Assembly: GCA_037178625.1 (NCBI GenBank)
Contig: CM074131.1
Span: 1,674,001-1,738,000, forward strand
Reading direction: 5' to 3'
Length of the DNA stretch: 64,000 nt
DNA from: Skeletonema tropicum
Taxonomy: Eukaryota > Bacillariophyta > Thalassiosirophyceae > Thalassiosirales > Thalassiosiraceae
Shown here piece by piece: positions 42,714 through 50,550 of this stretch; the first letter of the stretch is position 1; every line of letters begins with the position of its first letter. The translations under genes were made by a program, and so were the position numbers. The notes under the pieces were generated by a model. That model saw only the letters and a program-made list of their open reading frames with translations, searched no databases and was not told the origin of the DNA.

Positions 42714-43424
42714 CTAATAATCACGCGAGCTTCGATCAAGGTAGCTTTGAACAATTTCATTTGATTTTCTGAATGAGTCTATTGTAACATGTCGTTGATA
42801 TTGAGGCGAATGGGGGAGTGGAGGCCGGAATCCCCTAGCCATTCCTCTAACTACAGCAGCAGCATTTCTGGCGTCGATAGTTTCATGATTTCTTCTTTCT
42901 TTACATCGCCTGATACACACTTCCTTTTCATAGTTGAAGACGATGCATTCGCAAGGAACGCCAAACTTTAGCCAATGCTCTCGCTGTTGTTGATCGAAAT
43001 TGCACCTGTCAATTATCACGCTCTTACCCCTACTCAAGGCTTCGCGACAAGCCGTTACACACTTCTTGCGTGTACCAAGAGAGTCCTGATTTACTCGCAC
43101 ATACTGAGAAAAGCTTTCCTTTTCTAACTTTGAGGCGAAGTACGATTTGCCGCTACCGGGCAATCCAACCAGAACAAGGATCAGCTGTGGTGCATGCGGT
43201 GCTTGTGCTGCTTTAGCATCGAGAGAATCACGTGCTGCACTCTTCGTGCTTTTGCGCTTAGTGGTAGTGGCGACTTCGACCCAGTCACCTCCTCCAACAT
43301 CCAAATTGCGACTATTGCTACTCATATCTACGAACAGCGCTCTGGAGACTGCTTTGCAAGGCTGATGTGGCGTCCATGAAGTGCTCAACAGCAGGGTCTG
43401 CAACAACAATAACAGCACTAGCAT
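42714..43424 (-). CDS. P-loop polynucleotide-kinase-like protein (PNKP/aprataxin-associated type)
   Basis: A 236-aa protein. It has a Walker A loop GLPGSGKSYF near residue 90 and a NQDSLGTRKKCVTACREAL segment equivalent to the H/NRDTLG-x-x-x-x-C of PNK kinases. SVIIDRCNFD follows, then a lid region with VCIRRCKERRNHETID and AAAVVRGMARGFRPP. This combination is closest to the kinase domain found next to aprataxin/HIT modules in plants (bHLH140-type) and to T4 PNK, and suggests 5'-OH polynucleotide phosphorylation in DNA or RNA repair. The first 20 residues (MLVLLLLLQTLLLSTSW) form a strongly hydrophobic leader, unexpected for a nuclear repair enzyme. Start may instead be the downstream Met at MSSNSRNLDVGG. 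The HIT domain is absent. Confidence 0.8.
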   Translation of the reverse strand: MLVLLLLLQTLLLSTSWTPHQPCKAVSRALFVDMSSNSRNLDVGGGDWVEVATTTKRKSTKSAARDSLDAKAAQAPHAPQLILVLVGLPGSGKSYFASKLEKESFSQYVRVNQDSLGTRKKCVTACREALSRGKSVIIDRCNFDQQQREHWLKFGVPCECIVFNYEKEVCIRRCKERRNHETIDARNAAAVVRGMARGFRPPLPHSPQYQRHVTIDSFRKSNEIVQSYLDRSSRDY

Positions 43425-43813
43425 AGCAACGATGTAGAAAGTGGCATGCCTGCTGCTTGCTATACATATATTTGGGTTGCGCTGCAGAAGAGGAACTTCC
43501 TGGAGTCAAGAGTAGTTTACGGAAGTTACAGAAAACATCGTTCATAAAAAAGTAAAGCAAAGACGATCAAATGCCATGAACATTGAGATCTTATTTGCTT
43601 GGTACCCACCTTGAGAAGGATATGGACATCATCATTAAGTATTAACTCATCTCATACTTATTGTGATCATTGACGACCTATTTACTTGTTTTACCTTATG
43701 TAGATGACAGTTACTCATCACTGGTCAGACAAATACAGAAGAAGGAGTCATCACATATATGTTTTCTATCTATAAGCTTATTACTCACTACTCCTATACA
43801 CCTACACATGCCA
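43425..43813. other. Intergenic spacer, no gene seen
   Basis: 389 bp between two minus-strand genes. It should hold the promoter of the kinase-like gene and the 3' end of the transporter. An 80-codon frame overlaps the kinase start and is probably a shadow. Confidence 0.4.
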
Positions 43814-45463
43814 TTAAAAGTCATTCCCAAGCGAGCACCACTCGTTCTGGCCTAAAGCAAGAGCGTCCCTGTGAAGGATCGCTCCGAAGACGCCGCCGGC
43901 AAGCACAACATATGGAGCTCCAATTCCATATACAATTGCTAGGCAAAGAGCTAACATGAATACCATTGCATCGGCGAAAGTAGTGACAGCTCCCTCCCAA
44001 AGAATCACACAAGCAGCACCAACCAATCCAATGGCTGTTGCGTTGACACCATTCAAGGCAGACTTGAACCATTTCACGTGTCGCAAGCGTGCCCAAAACG
44101 GAACCATACCGAAAATGAGCATGACTCCAGGACCAAACAAACCGATGTAGGCAACCAATGCACCCGGAACTCCTCGGTATACTGCACCAAGGTAAGAAGA
44201 GAAGTTGAAGAGTGGTCCAGGCATCGATTGTGCGAGTCCGAGACCTTGAAGAAAAGCATCCTTCTTCATCCACATTGGGACAACTTCAGTTTGAAGCATT
44301 GGCAAAACAACCTGACCTCCACCAAAAATGAGTGATCCAATTCTGTACATGACCTCAAATATCTCTAGATATGGATTGGGTACCTCGCCATTCCTTCTCA
44401 TTCTACCAACCATTGATACTGTAATTGCAAGTACAATTGCCCAAACAATCCAGATTAAAGCTCCTACCCAAATTGGGATTCCAATACGCCTCATTGTGAG
44501 ATCTGACTCGGCATCCCAACCCTTGCTAGCAGATTTGTATGTTCCGTAAGGTTTGCCTGGTACCCGTCTTGTCTTGCCAAAGATTTTTACATCCGTGCCT
44601 CTGATTGAATCAATATAGGAAATAATACCACCGCATGCCAACATAGATGGATAGACATATTGTGACCAGATTGGCTGAATCTTCGGTTGGCTTCCATTGA
44701 TCATAATAGCAACAAGAGATGAAATCAAACACAAGATGATACCAAGCTTATCCAACTTCATTCCAAAACCATAGAATGCCTTAAACACCAAACTGATTGC
44801 AGCAGGAGGAAGACCAATCAAATACCACGGCGGATTATTTTCATCAACAAAGGTAGCGATCAAGACACCGCAAACGGTAAGAACAATCAAGCCGGGCAAG
44901 TTCCATAAGAAAAATGCCGTCAAACCTCCAATGGGGCCGGCTCTAGCCAAAGCAGTACTGACGACCAACTGAGTAGATGTAGGTCCTGGTAGTCTGTCGT
45001 CAGAACAAATAATAATGTAGTTCAAACAATGAGATTTTAGACAACATCAACATGACATTTGTTCAAAGGCATACACTGATTTGTCTTACCCTTGTCCAAT
45101 TGCAAATAACTCTGTAAACTGGTCTTCGTCGAGCCAATTGCGCTGCACAACCAAATGATCACGTAAAATGGCAACATGCGCTTGAGGTCCACCAAATGCT
45201 ACAAAGCCGAGCGGGAGGTATGTCCAGAAAACTTGCTTGAATCGTTCAATCCATGGAATGTCATCTTCCATCAACTCTTCAGCTGTCTTGCCACTGTCAA
45301 CATCACCGCTAGCCACCTCAAGCTCTCCACTGCGTGCTGTTTGCTCCTCATCATTGGCGTTTATTTTTTCAGGAACAGCATCATCTACAAACTCATCTGA
45401 GTTCTCCGCCGGCGCAGCTGCAGGCGCCACTTCTGTGGGGTTCTCTTCTTCAGCCATTGTCAT
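43814..45463 (-). CDS. Chromate-transporter (CHR) family membrane protein, long two-domain form
   Basis: Exon 1 is 45463-45090 and exon 2 is 44993-43814. The 96-bp intron begins GTAAGA and ends CAG, and the codon is restored as GG|A, giving 517 aa. An acidic cytosolic N-terminus (about 1-85) precedes two homologous CHR halves. The first contains FVAFGGPQAHVAILRDHLV and, across the splice, GQGLPGPTSTQL. The second contains LIFGGGQVVLPMLQTEVV and GLAQSMPGPLFNFSSYLG. Both FGGP/FGGG and PGP motifs are the family's signatures, and the exact fit of the splice restores the first. By family knowledge these proteins export chromate or take up sulfate-like anions. The physiological substrate in a diatom is unknown. 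The TTG at 45466 is not the start; ATG at 45463 or 45457 is. Confidence 0.9.
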
Positions 45464-45999
45464 CAACCTCTATTATGCCACAAATAATGCTAACTGTTTA
45501 AGATGACGACCTATGACGACAAAGTGACGCAAAATTCTGTGGTCTGTGGCATCAAACGATGGGTGCGGCGCAAGCTCTAGCAAAGCGCAAGTCATCTCCG
45601 AGTTGTTGAGTGGTGAGCGAGTGAATCTCGTGCTGAGTCTGATGAATCTTCTCTATTCTCAAAAATTATTAATCACCTCTTGACAATCTCACCTTTTTTG
45701 TGCTGACCCTCTTCGTTTTCGCCACACACTGTGAAGACGAAGAACAAAAAGAAGCGACGTATCCATAACGCTAGCAAACGACCTGTGTAGCCCGCTTATC
45801 GGCTTCGTTACAATAAAGGCAAGGCTTTCGAAGATTGCAATTTGTGGGCGACTCATTAAACTGCAGCTACGCGATTGATTGACATCTTGCTTGTGCTCAA
45901 TAATCCACTGTGGGAAATTAACATTAATTTTGAGGATCTGTTGTTGAAACAACGAAATTGACGAGTATCTTGAGCTGTTGGGCTCCTGGAAAAGTAATA
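45464..45999. promoter_or_regulatory. Divergent promoter region
   Basis: 536 bp between the CHR transporter and the next plus-strand gene. It contains one TGACGC-type core near 45520. No RNA gene or repeat is seen. Confidence 0.35.
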
Positions 46000-46803
46000 A
46001 TGATGATGACCTTACAAGCGACAATCATATACTGCGTGATTCTCAGTGCCTTCCATGCTTCTACTGCTCTCACCGTTCCTCCTATACAACGAAGATTATC
46101 TCATCATCATGGGGGAATAAAGTCAAATACAGCGCTAAGGAATGATTTAAAGGATGAAATAGAGCGAGCAGCACAACTCAAGGCGTATGAAAAAAGAGCT
46201 CAAGGTGGAGGTACTGGTGAATTAGCTGCAGGAGCGATCTTAGGAGGTCTATTGGGCGGACCATTCGGCGCATTATTCGGTATGCAAATTGGTTCTCAGA
46301 TAGGTGCTGCCCAGACTATAAACAAAGCTCGTATGGAGGAAATGGAAAGGAAAGGAGTGACACCAGCAATGTTGGAGCAGGCTACTGAAATTGGACAGAT
46401 ATTGGAAGGAGCAATTGAAGGACTTCGTGCAACGCAAGAGAGTGTAGACACAAGTCAAAGGTTGGCAAAAGCATTAGATAAGCAGTCAGACTCTGTGTAC
46501 GAAAGGGCAAAAGCTGCGATGCAATCAGGTGATGAAGATGTTGCAAGGAAGCTATTGCTGGAACGTGAAACAATAAAAGAGAAACTTCTCAAAACTCTCA
46601 AGGGCCTTGCCGAGGAAAAAAAGAGATTGGCTGCAATGGAAAGCAATGTTGAAGCACTCGAGACACGTGCGTTGGAAATAGAGTCGTTATTGAGAAGAAG
46701 TGTTGGGGCAGCATCAATGAAAGATGCTGCGGATATGAATATGGGGTTGTCATTAGAGCAAGAGGATCCCTTGTTAAAGAAGTTCAAGGATTTAGGAATG
46801 TAA
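46000..46803 (+). CDS. Secreted or plastid PspA/IM30-like helical protein with glycine zipper
   Basis: A 267-aa protein. I start at the ATG at 46000 (MMMTLQATIIYCVILSAF); the longer frame uses TTG. The leader is a signal peptide ending ASTA|LTVPP, which resembles a plastid junction but with Leu instead of Phe. After a basic segment comes a glycine zipper (GAILGGLLGGPFGALFG, about 88-105) that could insert in or perturb a membrane. The C-terminal half is almost all helix, and contains AKAAMQSGDEDVARKLLLER, very like the A-L-x-x-GDEDLAR-x-AL segment of PspA/VIPP1 proteins. VIPP1 homologues remodel thylakoid membranes, so a plastid role is attractive but inferred. It could also be an unrelated coiled-coil protein. 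Confidence 0.7.
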   Translation: MMMTLQATIIYCVILSAFHASTALTVPPIQRRLSHHHGGIKSNTALRNDLKDEIERAAQLKAYEKRAQGGGTGELAAGAILGGLLGGPFGALFGMQIGSQIGAAQTINKARMEEMERKGVTPAMLEQATEIGQILEGAIEGLRATQESVDTSQRLAKALDKQSDSVYERAKAAMQSGDEDVARKLLLERETIKEKLLKTLKGLAEEKKRLAAMESNVEALETRALEIESLLRRSVGAASMKDAADMNMGLSLEQEDPLLKKFKDLGM

Positions 46804-47033
46804 AGTAGTTATCTGTGGCACGTTTCTTGATTATATGTAGAACTGAAATGAATGTCATTTGTTTATTACTGCTTTAGCCTTAGCGTTATTGTTTTTTGAT
46901 GATTGAGACTACTTGTACACTCTTGTCATGACAAATCAAGATTTGTTGTAGACACTTGATCCTCCTTCAAAAATATAACTATTATACATGGAACATACCG
47001 CAGCTATTTCATTCTTCTTTTCACACGTACATA

Positions 47034-47354
47034 TTACCGCTTTTGTTTTGGGTATACTTCAGGATTATTGTCCGCCATTAATTTCAAATATTCCTGTAGT
47101 TGTTCTTTTTGTTCTGGGCTTAATTGAGGGACTCTTTCATCTCTTTCAGCCGCAGCCGCAGAACCGAATTGCCGCGCGTTGTGCAAGTGTTCCGTCGCTT
47201 GAATGTGTCGCCGATCCATATGCTCAACTAATATGCTTCGCGAAAAGTTGAAGTATACAACCTTAAATGTTGTCCCAGCAACGACAATTGCTAATCCAGC
47301 TTTCCAAGCAGATTTGTTCTGAGCGGCGAGCTTGGCGAACTGCGATGAAAACAT
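47034..47354 (-). CDS. Small single-pass membrane protein, possibly mitochondrial
   Basis: A 106-aa ATG-started frame, MFSSQFAKLAAQNKSAWKAG, with an amphipathic, positively charged N-terminus. A hydrophobic helix follows (LAIVVAGTTFKVVYF, about 21-35), then a helical polar tail with SPEQKEQLQEYLKLM. The layout resembles small inner-membrane assembly or respiratory accessory proteins, but I recognise no family. Codon use and the clean start support it as real. It is divergent from the S74 protein. Confidence 0.55.
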   Translation of the reverse strand: MFSSQFAKLAAQNKSAWKAGLAIVVAGTTFKVVYFNFSRSILVEHMDRRHIQATEHLHNARQFGSAAAAERDERVPQLSPEQKEQLQEYLKLMADNNPEVYPKQKR

Positions 47355-47778
47355 TATGAACTTTCGCAGCTTATTTTTTTCACCATTGGATACAAGCTGT
47401 AGGAAATCTCTTTCGCAGCTAGAAGATGTCAGTTACACGTGCGAGTTAGGAGTACTGGCCCATGGCAATGCAATTGTTGGCGACGGCGTTCTTTTCATCA
47501 ACGTGACCAAGAACCAAGAACTAAAGAACATGAAGGGAAAAAAGAGAGTCAACTCACGCACGCTGAGTCACTGATATGTACAGTAAGGTACCCTTATGTA
47601 GTTTAGTTGTAATTTATCACCTAGGTACTACCACCTAAAATTTTAAACTCTTCGCCATCGCAGTATGTAACGAGTATGTAAGTCCACTCCTTCAGACAGC
47701 TCCAAGCTCGTTAGTCAAAGAACATAGCTGCACTGCACCACTTCTTTCAGACGGCTCTCATTCCTTGCACTGCTCAGT
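47355..47778. promoter_or_regulatory. Divergent promoter region
   Basis: 424 bp between the small membrane protein and the S74 protein gene. Nothing recognisable is present beyond a short CCTAGGTAC/GTACC-like repeat near 47588-47632. Confidence 0.35.
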
Positions 47779-48967
47779 ATGAAGAATCTGCTCCGCATCT
47801 CAGTTTGCCTCGCGCCCTTCTTGACGCACCCTGTGGAAGCATTGATCGGCAAGCGACAGGATACTGTTTTAGATGAGGATGGAAACGAATGGGCCGTCAT
47901 TGAATACGATTCGGATACGCAGGCGGCAAAATTTGACAGATTCATCGCCTCTTCCTTTCACGGAGACTCTCTCGATTTCCGCGGCCGTGAAGTCCGCAAT
48001 GCCGCCATCGTCGATTCTTCTATTGAAGGTATACAACACCTCACAGTGGAGAGCATTGCTATCCGTCAATCTTCGACTGGAAAGAATGGGCACGGACCTG
48101 CTATCATTGATAGTGATGGTGTTGTCTCGACAACACCTCATATGCGATGGGATGCTCAATCCAAAGAATTGCGTATTCCAGCCCTAGGTTCTTTCGGCTC
48201 AAAGCTGGAGGTACGATCGGACGTTGATTTTCTTTCACACACTCTGAAAAATGTCGTGCTGGAACCAGATACAGAATTGTCAAATTTGTCATTCAAGGAT
48301 GGTGCCATTGAGAATTCTATCTTACGCAATGTTACTGCTGTAGATCTCAATCTTGGCGACGTTGCAGTAGAGACTGTGTCTATTAACGATTTTGCAAACA
48401 AAATTGGTGCGTTTGTTGCAGTTGCCAACGACGGTAAACTGGATGCTTCCTCGAGTATAATATCCGTCGAAGGACAACTCTTGATGGAAGACGATGTAAC
48501 AATGTCGAAATCATTGCAAGTAGAGACTGATTTGCAAGTTTCTGGCGAAGCATACCTCGAAGGATCACTCGCAGTGGCCGGCTCAGTGCTTGGAGGAGGT
48601 CCCTTACGTGGACATTTCAGATAAACGATACAAGCGAAACATTCAGGATATGAATAGCTCAGAGGTGTTAGATAAGCTTTTCCAGCTCAAAGGCGTCTCA
48701 TACGAGCTTGACACTGAACAATTGGCATTTCTCAGCAACTCGAGGACAAGTGCTAAGAACGAGAGGCAATTTGGATTCATTGCCCAAGACGTCGAAGCAT
48801 TATTTCCAGAGCTTGTCCACAACGACGAAGAAAATAACTTCAAAGGTCTCCACTACTCAAGATTTGTCCCTTTGCTCGTCGAGGGCCTCAAACAGATCAC
48901 ACAAGAGGTGCGTGAGCTCCAAGAGCTGAACAAACAGTGTCTTCTTGTCCTCAAGGATAAACAATAA
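47779..48967 (+). CDS. Secreted beta-helix protein with C-terminal S74 intramolecular chaperone, one frame break
   Basis: The ATG at 47779 opens a signal peptide (MKNLLRISVCLAPFLTHPVEA). Residues about 50-270 have the periodic hydrophobic pattern of a beta-helix or triple-stranded beta stalk (DFRGREVRNAAIVDSS, LSNLSFKDGAIENSIL). The frame breaks within 48601-48604. Dropping one base there joins it to an intact Peptidase S74 domain (395 aa in all): ISDKRYKRNIQ with the conserved Ser-Asp and Lys, FGFIAQDVEALFPELV, and YSRFVPLLVEGLKQITQEV. S74 domains trimerise phage tailspikes and animal MYRF and then cut themselves off before the Ser. Here a secreted, trimeric, self-processed surface or adhesion protein is inferred. 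The break is probably a sequence error. Confidence 0.82.
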
Positions 48968-49284
48968 TGCACCGTGTAGATTGCAATTTGTGAGCTTAGA
49001 CGGGACTCACAAGTCACGTCTCGACATTTGTGGAAACCTCTCGACAGTATTCAATGCTTCAGAATGAACACATCACGTGCATCATCGTCGCTTTGCCACG
49101 TAGACTTGTACAGACGCATTCAATGAGCAATGAACAAGTAAACTAATCACACAATTCTCTTTCATTAGAACATTGTCAACATCATCGTAGACGATATCTC
49201 AATAGCGTTAGCTTTCCCTGCCAATTGCCATCACAGATGACCAAGTTACGACAGCTGCATCACCCAAGCAACCTCACACAATTG
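48968..49284. other. Convergent 3' spacer
   Basis: 317 bp between two converging genes. No gene, repeat or RNA is recognised. Confidence 0.4.
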
Positions 49285-50262
49285 TCACCTACATTTCCAA
49301 TAACAACTGCTCACAAGTAGACACCAGCTGGCATAATTCAACAATGGGAGAGAGTGGAAAAATGCATCATCGCTTAGCATCCCCTTTATCTGGAGACACG
49401 AAACAATGACCACTATTCCCGACCACAAGATGTACTTATTGATTCCAAAATACATTCTCAGTACTGCTGTCAAATTGCCTAATGTTAGTGCCAGATTGAA
49501 TAATGATCGTCTCTTCAGATCGTCAAATATAACAATCATTCCTACTAACAACACTAAACCATATAACATCACACCTTCTTTCTGTGATATGAACCCCTTC
49601 CTTCTCATTGTCATTCCAAATGCAGACAGTTGCACAACTGTAAGTGCTGCAATTTGGACAGAAAGTGTATCAGATGTTAAAATACAATGCACCGTTGCAT
49701 GAAATTGAGCAGAAGACATTAGATATTGAGACCACTCAGGTGCTTTGAGATCACGTATTGTCCGACTCTTCTCTGTTCCATATGATTTTGCTACTCCATC
49801 TGCAAATATCATTGTGAGTACTACACAGAATGCTGCTGGTATGACACTACACGAGCCATCGCCAAGTTTCCAGTTATTCACTTTTCTTCTCCATGCAATG
49901 TATAATAATGATAAGCAACGGGAACAGAACACTAATGCCTCCCATCTATACTGAGGCCAGATTCGGTTGCCATCTGGATGACGTTTGTTTGGGAGAGGGA
50001 ATAAGAATCCAGATATTTGCAGCAGAAAATGGGGTAGAAATATCATTGCAAATGTTGTTGCATCTGTTGTACTTCTTGAACCATTTTTTGACTCAGCTAA
50101 TGCATCGAACCCCATGTCTCGGTGATGTGTGAAGAAAAGGTAATAGCGAAAGATCAAGTGAACGAACACGTAAAGGCCTAGCAAGGCATGCGCCCTGTGA
50201 AACCAATAGCCAGTTGGCAGTCTCGCTGCACTTGTCAAAAGAATCCGCCGTGAGGAAGCCAT
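49285..50262 (-). CDS. Multi-pass membrane protein of unknown function
   Basis: A 325-aa protein with about eight hydrophobic segments: AHALLGLYVFVHLIFRYYLF; TTFAMIFLPHFLLQISGFLF; VIPAAFCVVLTMIFADGV; a pair around 195-215; GVMLYGLVLLVGMIVIF; LALTLGNLTAVLRMYF; ILWSGIVVIVSCLQI; and a C-terminal one. The N-terminus has a short basic stretch (MASSRRILLTSAARLPTG), then YWFHRAHALLG with a histidine in the first helix, which recurs in some diatom membrane proteins. No transporter or enzyme motif is recognised. It is divergent from the pseudouridine-synthase fusion, with 288 bp between. Confidence 0.75.
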   Translation of the reverse strand: MASSRRILLTSAARLPTGYWFHRAHALLGLYVFVHLIFRYYLFFTHHRDMGFDALAESKNGSRSTTDATTFAMIFLPHFLLQISGFLFPLPNKRHPDGNRIWPQYRWEALVFCSRCLSLLYIAWRRKVNNWKLGDGSCSVIPAAFCVVLTMIFADGVAKSYGTEKSRTIRDLKAPEWSQYLMSSAQFHATVHCILTSDTLSVQIAALTVVQLSAFGMTMRRKGFISQKEGVMLYGLVLLVGMIVIFDDLKRRSLFNLALTLGNLTAVLRMYFGINKYILWSGIVVIVSCLQIKGMLSDDAFFHSLPLLNYASWCLLVSSCYWKCR

Positions 50263-50550
50263 GTTGCAACTTTGTCTTCACTGAAGTACAAGCCTGAGAG
50301 CTGAGAGGCTATAAGGCTTCGCTATTGCCCTCTACTACTTATTGCCTTGCATTGCCTTTGTTGCGGCATCTTTTGTCATCACGTCGGAATCAGTACAAAA
50401 GCTGTCACATCTCTCTCCCTCCTTTTTCTTGACGATGGCAGGAGATGGCAGGCCACCCAATGCCAAAAACTTGCAAAAAGCAGAAGCTCAGCAGGCATCA
50501 GCTGCGGCCGGCCGAGTTGTTCTATTCTATCAGAGGCTACTATTTCAACC

